A stretch of 12,301 nt of DNA from DATKWS01 sp035529435 (GTDB lineage Bacteria > Krumholzibacteriota > Krumholzibacteriia > Krumholzibacteriales > Krumholzibacteriaceae), in contig DATKWS010000029.1 of NCBI GenBank assembly GCA_035529435.1, forward strand, positions 1 to 12,301. Reading direction: 5' to 3'. Of the stretch, positions 1 through 6,816 are shown piece after piece. The notes beneath the pieces were generated by a model. The model searched no databases, was not told the DNA's origin, and worked only from the letters and a program-made list of their open reading frames with translations. How positions within the stretch are numbered: the stretch's first letter is position 1; each line of letters starts with the position of its first letter. The position numbers were made by a program, and so were the translations under genes.

Positions 1-187
1 AGACGTGGAGATCCATGAGCCGGGAACGGAGCTTCGGGTTGTCGGGGGGGCACGGCAGCGCGTCACCGTCGTGTATGTGCGTAATAGAGGCGGCAAGCCG
101 CTCGATTCGAGGGATGTCTCGATGATCCAGGGGTATCTCAATGACCGCGCCCCGATCGGGAGTCGCATCATCCTGGAAGTGAGGTGA
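1..187 (+). CDS. C-terminal end of a baseplate-like protein (partial)
   Basis: The reading frame is already open at the window edge (codons from base 2) and ends at TGA 185-187, so only about 61 C-terminal residues are visible. A GTG at base 5 could be read as a start, but no ribosome site precedes it and the frame is open upstream, so I treat this as a truncated gene. The tail contains a beta-rich stretch (VTVVYVRN) followed by a helix and the pattern SMIQGYLNDRAPIGSRI. This resembles the end of baseplate J-like proteins, where a helix with a YL..R..IG signature closes the fold. That likeness and the tail-type genes directly downstream suggest a baseplate subunit of a contractile injection system or phage tail. 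The match is short and the family call is tentative; the presence of a coding frame is firm. The next gene starts 4 nt after the stop, which implies an operon. Confidence 0.6.
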   Translation, partial: DVEIHEPGTELRVVGGARQRVTVVYVRNRGGKPLDSRDVSMIQGYLNDRAPIGSRIILEVR

Positions 188-191
188 CAGG

Positions 192-878
192 ATGTCCGCC
201 AGTGCGCTGCCCGTCGATCGTGACAACTACGTCCGGGGCAGGTTGGAAAGCCGCTTTGTTTCAGCGGCACCGCAGGCCGAAACGGCCGACACCGATGACC
301 TGGCCCTGGTGATACAACGTTACTACGCGTATCGTGTCTGGCGGCACGTGCGCTCCTATATCCTCTCGTCCAGCAACGATACCATCAGTCTCCACAAGTT
401 GGTCCAAACGGTCATTCGTCTCGGCTTCTCGATCCTGCTCTCGCGAAGCAGGGAGGAGGCCCAGGCGTCCGGATACATCCTTGTGGAGACGGATTTCACC
501 TGCAGGCGGCTCGGGAGCCAGACACAGACATTGACGAGCGGTTCGGGTTTTGCACTTGGGCGCGCCGCCATCGGCCGCGATATTGCGCTCGGCGCGAGCC
601 CGTCGGAAACGGTCATGACCCTGACCATCGATGTCGAGCTGAAGATGTCCCAGGCGACGACGCTGCGGCGGCGTCCGGATGTCGTCGAATGTATCATGCG
701 GGCGCTCGAGCGCGCCATTCCGTTGAACCTCGATTACGTTCTGCGCTTCCACGTCGATGAAAGTGATTACACGATGCGGTTGATGCGACCTGATGATGCC
801 CAGCGGGAAGCCGGGATAGCGCCTCCTATCGTCGGATTGAATACGGCCCTGGGAAAGGTCAAAGAACAGGAATCTTGA
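192..878 (+). CDS. phage-tail / injection-system tail protein-like (228 aa)
   Basis: The ATG at 192 is preceded by GAGGTGACAGG, which overlaps the stop of the upstream gene, so translation is probably coupled. Residues 36-90 are helical and rich in Arg/Tyr. A second half (about 105-228) has the pattern LG...LGRAAIGRDIALG near residues 107-134. It then has a helix (RPDVVECIMRALERAIPLNL, 161-180), a strand YVLRF, and the ending PPIVGLNTALG at 211-221. In tail proteins of the TIGR02242 kind, the same order occurs: repeated LG turns, a segment resembling 'ErekPAHt.YeLr', and a final 'GIDTvlG'. I infer a tail-protein-I-like baseplate component, though the canonical PAH triplet is absent here (IPLNL instead). 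No signal peptide or membrane segment is seen. It sits between a baseplate-like gene and a PAAR-like spike gene, which supports the assignment. It could instead be an unrelated hypothetical protein. Confidence 0.75.
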   Translation: MSASALPVDRDNYVRGRLESRFVSAAPQAETADTDDLALVIQRYYAYRVWRHVRSYILSSSNDTISLHKLVQTVIRLGFSILLSRSREEAQASGYILVETDFTCRRLGSQTQTLTSGSGFALGRAAIGRDIALGASPSETVMTLTIDVELKMSQATTLRRRPDVVECIMRALERAIPLNLDYVLRFHVDESDYTMRLMRPDDAQREAGIAPPIVGLNTALGKVKEQES

Positions 879-941
879 CGGTGCCGTCATGTTCATGCCT
901 GGTGGCACGCGGCAGTTATCCTTGTAAGCGGAGAATGCGTC

Positions 942-1301
942 ATGCCAAAGGTAGTGTGCCAGGGAGCGATGTGCTCCTGCCCGCTGGGTTCCGCTCCGTC
1001 AACCTTGAGCGTCACGGGCCAGCAGATCGCCAAGATTGGCGGCATGCTGGTCGCCACGATCCAGGACTGTGCGCCGGGAGCGAATCTGCCTCCCTTTGGC
1101 ACCTGCCAGATCCTCACCGCCTCCGCCATGGGTGTGCCCACACCCTGCGCCATGGCCCCCGCCGGCACATGGGTGCCCGGTTCGATCGTTCAGAAGATCA
1201 ATAACATTCCCGTCCTGACGGATGCCAGCAAACTGATGTGCGGCATCGGTGGCGTCATCAGCATCGTCAATCCGAGCAATATCATCGAGGAGACGAAATA
1301 A
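942..1301 (+). CDS. DUF4280 PAAR-like spike-tip protein
   Basis: This 119-residue protein has the hallmarks of the DUF4280 / PAAR-like family: CQGAMCSCPLGSAPS at 6-20, an aspartate-containing ATIQDCAPG at 38-46, PFGTC at 51-55, a conserved small-residue run then PTPCAMAP at 66-73, W77-V-P-G, and a closing SKLMCGIGGVISI at 96-108. Seven Cys residues (6, 11, 13, 43, 55, 69, 100) are placed as in the family and may bind metal or form the compact tip. PAAR-like proteins cap the VgrG-type spike of type VI secretion systems, extracellular contractile injection systems and related tails, and often carry or recruit the effector. This one has only the cap domain with an 11-residue tail, so any cargo would be a separate protein. 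The ATG at 942 follows AGCGGAG about 8 nt upstream. It lies 63 nt after the tail-protein gene on the same strand and is the last gene of that operon in view. Confidence 0.88.
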   Translation: MPKVVCQGAMCSCPLGSAPSTLSVTGQQIAKIGGMLVATIQDCAPGANLPPFGTCQILTASAMGVPTPCAMAPAGTWVPGSIVQKINNIPVLTDASKLMCGIGGVISIVNPSNIIEETK

Positions 1302-1336
1302 TTCTCCCTATGTTCGGTGAAATTTCCGATCGTCCG

Positions 1337-1348
1337 GGCGGGCCCGCC
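1337..1348. repeat. 12-bp perfect GC palindrome between convergent genes
   Basis: GGCGGGCCCGCC is a perfect inverted repeat in the 53-bp gap between the DUF4280 gene and the convergent 388-residue ORF. It sits downstream of both stop codons, where a bidirectional terminator would be expected. There is no loop sequence and no T-run on either strand, so a standard intrinsic terminator is not supported. Confidence 0.35.
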
Positions 1349-1354
1349 GTACCG

Positions 1355-2521
1355 TTATCTCTGTCTCTCGAACAGGGACAGAACTTGATCCTGTGTGGGC
1401 CACGAGCCGAACCTCAGGAAGGAATGCAGTAAGGGTGTATCCCCTCTGGCCAGTTGCTCGAAGCGGTGCCTCTCCGATCCGGCCTTCGCGAACAGGTAGC
1501 AGCCCCCGATGCGATTCGGTTCCCGGTAATACACCAGCATGAGCCGGTTGCGCACGTTCTTTTCGGCCAGGCTCAATTTGCTCAATACATCGCCCCTCGC
1601 CGGGTGAGCCGAACGTAGAGGGATCAGGGATGTGTACAGGCCGATTCGATAATCTATGCTGGTTATATGCCTGTTGAGCGTGAGTGACAGGCCTGATTCG
1701 AGCACCGAATGGTGTCCGCCGGCAACGAGTGTCGCGAGTGCAAGCAACTGGTAGATCGGATCATCCAGAGCGCCGGCAAGAAGGGGATATTGGTTGAAAT
1801 ATCGCCGGAACATATTCGCGTAGCGGTTGACGAAGAAGATAGAATCGGTGGTGGTACCGGAGATATCGGCGGCAACCATCAATCCGAACACCCTGTCGAT
1901 CTTCAGTACCGTGCTCTTCTCCAGGACGGTCGCTGTACTGATACCGCCTTCCAGTTTGTACGTAAAATCGTATGTGGCATCGTATGGGGCCTTTGCCGGA
2001 GTCGTCGGTGGACGCCTGGTGCGCTGTCGCCCGGCCTTCCAGACGGGATCACCGCCCCTGCGAAAGGATCCCTTCTCGGTATCCAGATCGGCGTATGGTT
2101 TCAGCGTATCGGGGGCCGGGGTATAGCGCCGCGCCTTCTGCTGTGCCTTGTATTTCTCTCCTCCCATTTCAACGACCTCACCGTAGTAGCGGATGACGTC
2201 GGAGCACTCTTCAGCCGATAGATAGGGGGCGTTGTTGGCCAGCTTGGTCAGGTTTCCGTACTTTATCAAGGCCTTGTTCTTGGGGCCCTTGACCTCCTTC
2301 TTCCAGGCGGCCGTAACGATCTGATGTCCCTCGAAAGGACCCTTTCTCAGATCGTCCAGCTCGTCCACGGCAAAGCTGACAAGCTGCCTCAGCGGTCCGA
2401 CCAGTATTTCATTTGTGTTGAATACATCCCGAAGGTCCCATGCCAGCTCGATCTCGTTAGCCTGTTTTTCCATTATAAATTGCCTGATGCGATCCTCGTC
2501 GTATTCAATGTGTTGTGGCAT
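1355..2521 (-). CDS. hypothetical protein, 388 aa, convergent with tail module
   Basis: I do not recognise this family. The ATG (2521-2519 on the minus strand) has a strong ribosome site, AGGAGG with 5-nt spacing. An N-terminal part (about 1-130) is predominantly helical and charged. A basic, proline-rich linker lies near 150-182 (RRGG...RQRTRRPPTTPAKAP). A second, more hydrophobic part follows at about 185-388, with VFGLMVAADISGTTTDSIFF near 208-227 and a long apolar stretch, YQLLALATLVAGG, near 256-268. This stretch could be a buried helix rather than a membrane segment. There is no signal peptide and no catalytic motif I can name. It starts opposite the phosphoesterase promoter region and ends 53 bp from the spike-tip gene. 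A position next to an injection system makes an effector or an accessory protein possible, but nothing in the sequence proves it. Confidence 0.8.
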   Translation of the reverse strand: MPQHIEYDEDRIRQFIMEKQANEIELAWDLRDVFNTNEILVGPLRQLVSFAVDELDDLRKGPFEGHQIVTAAWKKEVKGPKNKALIKYGNLTKLANNAPYLSAEECSDVIRYYGEVVEMGGEKYKAQQKARRYTPAPDTLKPYADLDTEKGSFRRGGDPVWKAGRQRTRRPPTTPAKAPYDATYDFTYKLEGGISTATVLEKSTVLKIDRVFGLMVAADISGTTTDSIFFVNRYANMFRRYFNQYPLLAGALDDPIYQLLALATLVAGGHHSVLESGLSLTLNRHITSIDYRIGLYTSLIPLRSAHPARGDVLSKLSLAEKNVRNRLMLVYYREPNRIGGCYLFAKAGSERHRFEQLARGDTPLLHSFLRFGSWPTQDQVLSLFERQR

Positions 2522-2642
2522 GAGCGCCTCCTAATCGCATGTGATCGAACGGGCCTAGACCATCATAATCAGTTGTTAATTTGTACGTTATGGCATCACC
2601 GGTGCATGGTATCGTACTATTCACCTCGCTGCAACAGTTTTC

Positions 2643-2661
2643 TTGCGCAAAGTTGTGCACA
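2643..2661. promoter_or_regulatory. paired 8-bp palindromes, candidate operator
   Basis: TTGCGCAA (2643-2650) and TGTGCACA (2654-2661) are both perfect palindromes. Their centres are 11 bp apart, about one helical turn, and they lie just upstream of the predicted -35 element. This is a plausible binding site for one or two dimeric regulators. No specific regulator is recognised, and short palindromes arise by chance. Confidence 0.3.
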
Positions 2662-2667
2662 GTAAAT

Positions 2668-2697
2668 TTTACGTTCATCCATCGTGTATGGTATGAT
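2668..2697 (+). promoter_or_regulatory. predicted sigma-70-type promoter of the phosphoesterase
   Basis: TTTACG (2668-2673) and TATGAT (2692-2697) are 18 bp apart. The -10 element is preceded by TG-G, giving an extended -10 motif (TGnTATGAT). Transcription would begin near 2704 and leave a leader of about 100 nt before the TTG start at 2806. The -10 matches consensus at 5 of 6 positions and the -35 at 4 of 6. This is a visual call only. Confidence 0.4.
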
Positions 2698-2805
2698 GGC
2701 ATTCCACAGAGGGCGTGCGAATCAGCGCCATTTACGGCGACCGGATCGGCGTGTTGCTCGTCGAGCGGGCAGCGATTGGCGCGAATTTTACGGAGGTTCG
2801 ATCGA

Positions 2806-3654
2806 TTGACCACGTGCCTGTTCGTTTCCGATCTGCATGGCAGGATCGACCGGTATCGCAAACTCTTCCGTGCAATCGCCACCGAAAGACCGGAGGCGGT
2901 TTTTATCGGTGGCGATATTCTGCCGCACCACGGACGCGCGGACATCCCGCCCGATTTCATCAACGGTTTTTTCCTGCGTGAACTTGCCCGTTTGCACGAT
3001 GAGCTCGATGCTGCGTATCCGCGCGTGTTCGTCATTCTGGGAAACGATGACGAGCGAGCGGTGGAGCCGTTCCTTGCCACGGCGACCGCGCGGGAGCTCA
3101 TTACGTACATGCATGGGACCAGGGAGCCGTTCGGACGGTGGAGTATCTACGGCTATGCCTGTGTACCGCCGACACCGTTCCGGCTCAAGGACTGGGAGCG
3201 TTACGATGTTTCACGGTTCATCGACCCGGGGTGCATATCACCGGAGGAAGGAGCGCGAACCGTGCACGTCCCGTCCGATGAGGTGTGCTTCGGGACGATC
3301 GCCCGGGATCTCGAAGTCCTCGCCGGATCGGACGACCTCACCGACGCCGTTTTTCTATTCCACGCACCACCGTACCGGACCGAGCTCGACAGGGCGCCGC
3401 TCGATAATATCTGCGTCGATCACGTGCCGCTCGATGTGCACATCGGCAGTATCGCCGTCCGCCGTTTCATCGAATCCTCGCAGCCCCTTCTCACCCTTCA
3501 CGGTCATGCCCACGAGTCCGCACGTCTCACGGGTGCCTGGCGTGACCGTCTCGGGCGGACGATCGCCCTCTCGGCCGCGCATGACGGCCCCGAGCTCGCT
3601 CTCGTGAAATTCGATCTGGAGGATCCGGAGAGTGCGGTGCGCATGCTCCAGTAG
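2806..3654 (+). CDS. calcineurin-like metallophosphoesterase, 282 aa
   Basis: The protein carries the complete two-metal phosphoesterase motif set: D9-x-H11 (SDLHG), G-D37 (IGGDILPHHG), G-N80-D81 (LGNDDE), H186 (FHAPPY) and G-H232-x-H234 (LHGHAHES). Asp replaces the usual His after the GN of motif III, as in the GNxD branch of the family. I chose the TTG at 2806 because GGAGG lies 9 nt upstream and the fold's first strand starts immediately (LTTCLFVSDLHG). A longer reading from 2581 would add 75 residues unlike any part of the fold. There is no signal peptide, so the enzyme should be cytoplasmic. Substrates in this superfamily include phosphoproteins, cyclic nucleotides, nucleotides and phosphodiesters; which applies here is unknown. 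An insertion around 110-175 may shape specificity. The stop is only 3 bp from the convergent stop of the GAF/ATP-grasp gene. Confidence 0.88.
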   Translation: MTTCLFVSDLHGRIDRYRKLFRAIATERPEAVFIGGDILPHHGRADIPPDFINGFFLRELARLHDELDAAYPRVFVILGNDDERAVEPFLATATARELITYMHGTREPFGRWSIYGYACVPPTPFRLKDWERYDVSRFIDPGCISPEEGARTVHVPSDEVCFGTIARDLEVLAGSDDLTDAVFLFHAPPYRTELDRAPLDNICVDHVPLDVHIGSIAVRRFIESSQPLLTLHGHAHESARLTGAWRDRLGRTIALSAAHDGPELALVKFDLEDPESAVRMLQ

Positions 3655-3657
3655 AGA

Positions 3658-6600
3658 TCATTTCCGCTTCTTCATCGGCAGGGGGCGAGCGGCGTCGGTG
3701 ACGGCGCCGATCTTCACGGCGTAGCTCGTCTTTTTCGCGATATCCTCGTCGGTGACGATGTGTACATCGAGCAACCCGCCCGTCCGGTAACCGGTTCTCA
3801 GATAGTTCATCTCGTCTAGGCAGAGGCTCCAACCCTCGAACCAGAGCAAGAGTTCTTCGTGCTGCCGCTCGCTGCCGCGGAAATGGACGATCACGTCGAT
3901 ATCGCTCTTCATGCCGGCCGTCGCGTTCTTCGTGCTGCCGAACACATAGAGCCCGGCAACCCCGAACCGTTCCGGGTCGAGCTGTGAAGCGATGTGCTCC
4001 GCCATGCGGAGACGCCACATCCAGGAAAGGTCGCCCGGTTTTCTGCTCTCCTCGGTTTGCACCGTGATCATTGCATCTTCCGCGCCCGGTTCCGCGAGAA
4101 TGCCGACCGCCTCGTTCAGCTCTGCGTTCATCAGAACCCTCAGTATGAGGCCGTCGGTTTCCTTCGGGACGTCGATGAGCCGAACCGTCCCGGCAAGGTG
4201 GGCGAACTCGGGAAGGACGTGGGGGAGTATATTCGTCGCCCCGCCCAAAAAATGCTCGTTGAAGACGATATTATCGTCGTCTGGGAACAAGGGCAGGTAC
4301 CGTATCTGCCCCTCCACGAGGTCCTGGAAGAAGTGGGTTCCGAAGGAGAGGTCCGGCATGTAGTTACCCTTCTTGCGTGCGATCTCGATGAGGACCGCCG
4401 TGTTGTTGATTTCGGAGTAGGTGACGTTCACGCCGAGTTTGATATCCCCGCGGCTTCCCCAGCGGCCGGGCCCCATCAGGATGAACTGCCGTTTGGGGAG
4501 GAGCTTGTTGAGTTGTCCCACCGCGCGCCCGACGGCGATAAGATCGTCGCGATCCGGCAGCTCGGCGTACCTGAGGGGATCGACGCACACGATGTGTGTG
4601 ATATCCGGGACGCGCCCGTTCGAGATGTAGCGATTCGCCGTGAAGATCACCCTGTTCGCCGGTGTATCCTTGGGGATGGGGGAGGGCGCGCTGTCCTGCC
4701 CGTAGCTCTGCGGCCTGCACTGAAGGAGATTGAAATAGGTGCCGTCATGCGCGAACTCGATATCCACGGGGGTACCGATCTTCTCCTCGAGCAGCTTGAT
4801 TATCGTGTCGATTTGCTTGACGAAGGGGGAGTCCGAGATGAGCGACTCGAAGGTGAATGAGAGGTCGTCTTGTTCGAAGTCGATATTCATGGCCATGGGT
4901 TTGCGGAGGTGATCCCCGTCGTAGATCGAAACCATCTTCTCGATGAGTGGTATCTCCGCGCCGTGACGTCGCAGAAGATCCCGCACCTCCATCGTTTCGA
5001 ACGTATTTGTTTTGAGATTGATCACATCGATCTTCTTGGGTGAGTAATAAACGATTTCCTCCGTTGCGGCATTCACGCGGAGGCCCGGTTGGCCCGGCGC
5101 GACGAGGATGGGGTAGTCGTCGCTTACCCGGTCGACCGCACGCGTCCCGAGTCCGGGGACCATGCGTATGAGGCCGTCTTCCCGCGCGATCCGCGGTGAC
5201 CACCGGAATTCGTTTCTGCTGAAGGCGACGCCGGAGTAGGAGGGAAGGAAGTAATCCCCGATACGGGTGCCGACGACCTCCTGAATCATGATGCCCATCT
5301 CCTCGCTGAAATCGAGCAGCCCGCGCTCGGCGCGGTACTCGATCGGATCGGGCCCGAATGTGGAAGCGTACACCTCGGCGATGGCGTCCATGAGCGCTTC
5401 GAGGCGCTCCTGTTTGCTCCCCTGGTTCGCGAGGAAGAGGCTCTTGTACTTACCCGAGAAGGCGGCGCCGAGACTGTCCTCGAGCAGGCTCGAGCTGCGG
5501 ATGATGAGCGGTTTGTCATCGAAATCGTCGAGCGCCACGGAAAGACCCTGGACGATCTCGAGCGGGAAACGGCCGTTCTTGAAGGTATGGATCACGTTGG
5601 GGTATTCGATACGCACCTGGTTGATATCCTTGTACTTCTGTTCGACGACCTCGTCCATGTTGTTGTACCTGAGAAAGCTGAGCAATACATCGGAGGAAAC
5701 ATACCAGCTCCTGGGAACCTTTATGCCCGCCAGGATCTCGTTGCCGGCGGATGTTTTTTTAATGATCTGGTGGGCGAGGAACAATCCGGCGCACTTGCCG
5801 CCGAGGCGCCCGTGGCTCTCGGTGGTGTAGATGATGCGATCGAGAAGTTCGAAGAAATCGCTTATCTCGGTGTACTGCTTCGCGACATTTATGTAGTTGA
5901 GCTGTGTCGAGAGAAACCGCCTGATGAGTGAGACGACGACTCCCTTTTTCGATGCGGGGGAGAGCTCGATCCCCTCGGGCGCGATATCGCGGTAGCGCCG
6001 CAGGGCCTCGATCACATCGGCCAGGGTGAGGTTGCGGTTTGCGATATGGACGAGAAATTTCAGCCTATCGTCCTGAATCCATTTGCGGAGGTACGCGAGA
6101 ATCTGGTCATCGGTGAATTGCGTTGCGGCGATCCCGAAAATCTCGTCGCTGAGCTGGTCGGTGATCTCGAGCGCCTGCCGCCGGTGGGGTTTATTTTCAT
6201 CCCCTGCAAGCTCGCCCGTGGGGGCGAACGGGGTCCGTACCCGCTCGGCTTCGGCGACGCCGCTCCAGCAGAGATGGTTGAGCATCCGTTTCGAGATGCT
6301 CTCGAAGAGGTTCCAGTCGGTGTGACGGAGAAGGTTGAGGGCCACCTTCCACTCGCCGAGGCTCTCGCGCCGCGGGAGTTCCTCACTTCCCTCGGCCTTC
6401 CTTTTCAACTGATGCTGGAGTATGAAGGTGCCGATCTGCTGCGCGATGGTTCTCAGCAGCCGTTCCTCTTCCTTCAGGAACGGTCCCGCATCGGCATTCG
6501 GCATTTCCCTCGCATAGAAGACACTGATCTCGCCGGCCTTTTTTCCCTGGACCATGATGTCCGCCGTCAGGTGCCACGGTGTATCCGCGAAATCGGGAGC

Positions 6601-6816
6601 GTGGTAGCTTTTCGTACCGACGGTGATCCTGGCGCGGCAAACCTCGGGATACTGCCATCCGGACGGTATCGTCTCGACGATCCCGCGGTACACATCTTCC
6701 GGATTGATATCCGGCTTTACGAGTAATTCCTCGATCCGGTAGAGGCATTCCAGCTCCTTTTCCCGCTCCCACAGGAACCTGATGAGATCCTCGGCCCTGT
6801 CCTTCTTGTTATTCAT
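3658..6816 (-). CDS. GAF / PPDK_N ATP-grasp / nucleotidyltransferase fusion, 1052 aa
   Basis: Three units are visible. Residues about 18-137 form a GAF-like sensor (REKELECLYRIEELL start, GEISVFYAREMP core, FLKEEERLLRTIAQQIG end). Residues about 336-702 are the ATP-grasp half of PEP synthase/PPDK: RLGGK (337-341), RSSSLLEDS (440-448), MIQEVVG (510-516), SGVAFS (528-533), VDIEF (684-688) and LLQCRP (697-702). A following domain has MGPGRWGS (781-788) and SFGTHFFQDL (824-833). Residues about 935-1040 match a minimal nucleotidyltransferase: G960-S961, D972-I-D974 and D1017 in LLDVHIV. No phosphohistidine motif (GG..SH) or PEP-binding TIM barrel is present, so it is not a complete PEP synthase. 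Known proteins of this GAF plus PEP/pyruvate-binding type are mostly uncharacterised. It probably senses a ligand and transfers a phosphoryl or nucleotidyl group to an unknown partner. GGGGAG lies 9 nt before the ATG, which overlaps the stop of the upstream paralogue by 8 nt. Confidence 0.9.
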   Translation of the reverse strand: MNNKKDRAEDLIRFLWEREKELECLYRIEELLVKPDINPEDVYRGIVETIPSGWQYPEVCRARITVGTKSYHAPDFADTPWHLTADIMVQGKKAGEISVFYAREMPNADAGPFLKEEERLLRTIAQQIGTFILQHQLKRKAEGSEELPRRESLGEWKVALNLLRHTDWNLFESISKRMLNHLCWSGVAEAERVRTPFAPTGELAGDENKPHRRQALEITDQLSDEIFGIAATQFTDDQILAYLRKWIQDDRLKFLVHIANRNLTLADVIEALRRYRDIAPEGIELSPASKKGVVVSLIRRFLSTQLNYINVAKQYTEISDFFELLDRIIYTTESHGRLGGKCAGLFLAHQIIKKTSAGNEILAGIKVPRSWYVSSDVLLSFLRYNNMDEVVEQKYKDINQVRIEYPNVIHTFKNGRFPLEIVQGLSVALDDFDDKPLIIRSSSLLEDSLGAAFSGKYKSLFLANQGSKQERLEALMDAIAEVYASTFGPDPIEYRAERGLLDFSEEMGIMIQEVVGTRIGDYFLPSYSGVAFSRNEFRWSPRIAREDGLIRMVPGLGTRAVDRVSDDYPILVAPGQPGLRVNAATEEIVYYSPKKIDVINLKTNTFETMEVRDLLRRHGAEIPLIEKMVSIYDGDHLRKPMAMNIDFEQDDLSFTFESLISDSPFVKQIDTIIKLLEEKIGTPVDIEFAHDGTYFNLLQCRPQSYGQDSAPSPIPKDTPANRVIFTANRYISNGRVPDITHIVCVDPLRYAELPDRDDLIAVGRAVGQLNKLLPKRQFILMGPGRWGSRGDIKLGVNVTYSEINNTAVLIEIARKKGNYMPDLSFGTHFFQDLVEGQIRYLPLFPDDDNIVFNEHFLGGATNILPHVLPEFAHLAGTVRLIDVPKETDGLILRVLMNAELNEAVGILAEPGAEDAMITVQTEESRKPGDLSWMWRLRMAEHIASQLDPERFGVAGLYVFGSTKNATAGMKSDIDVIVHFRGSERQHEELLLWFEGWSLCLDEMNYLRTGYRTGGLLDVHIVTDEDIAKKTSYAVKIGAVTDAARPLPMKKRK
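6809..6816 (-). other. 8-nt stop/start overlap (ATGAATAA)
   Basis: On the minus strand the TAA of the 585-residue gene lies inside ATGAATAA, whose ATG starts the 1052-residue gene. A GGGGAG ribosome site lies within the end of the upstream coding region. Such an arrangement usually gives coupled synthesis of two partners. Confidence 0.85.

Larger units (their letters stand above)
2522..2805. other. divergent intergenic region, 284 bp
   Basis: This AT-richer spacer separates the minus-strand 388-residue ORF from the plus-strand phosphoesterase. It holds the ribosome site of the ORF (minus strand, near 2527-2532), a predicted promoter and paired palindromes for the phosphoesterase, and the phosphoesterase ribosome site. 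An open frame runs through it from a TTG at 2581, but the translated segment 2581-2805 is Cys-rich and unlike the enzyme fold, so I read it as non-coding leader. I found no convincing promoter for the minus-strand gene. Confidence 0.6.

Noticed and set aside
1709..2221. 170-residue plus-strand ORF opposite the 388-residue gene
   Set aside because: It lacks a ribosome site, and the minus-strand frame is longer with a strong AGGAGG site.
2581..2805. N-terminal 75-residue extension of the phosphoesterase from a TTG at 2581
   Set aside because: The segment is AT-rich, gives a Cys-rich protein unlike the fold, holds the likely promoter and lies before a good ribosome site for the TTG at 2806.
3994..4860. 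288-residue plus-strand ORF
   Set aside because: It is antisense to the nucleotidyltransferase and ATP-grasp C-terminal coding region, whose motifs are clear; its own translation is low in hydrophobic order and has no family likeness.
6046..6726. 226-residue plus-strand ORF
   Set aside because: It is antisense to the GAF-domain coding region of the fusion gene; it is a by-product of GC-rich codon use.
3658..6816. Annotation as a complete PEP synthase or pyruvate phosphate dikinase
   Set aside because: Only the ATP-grasp half is present; no phosphohistidine motif or PEP-binding barrel is found in the sequence.
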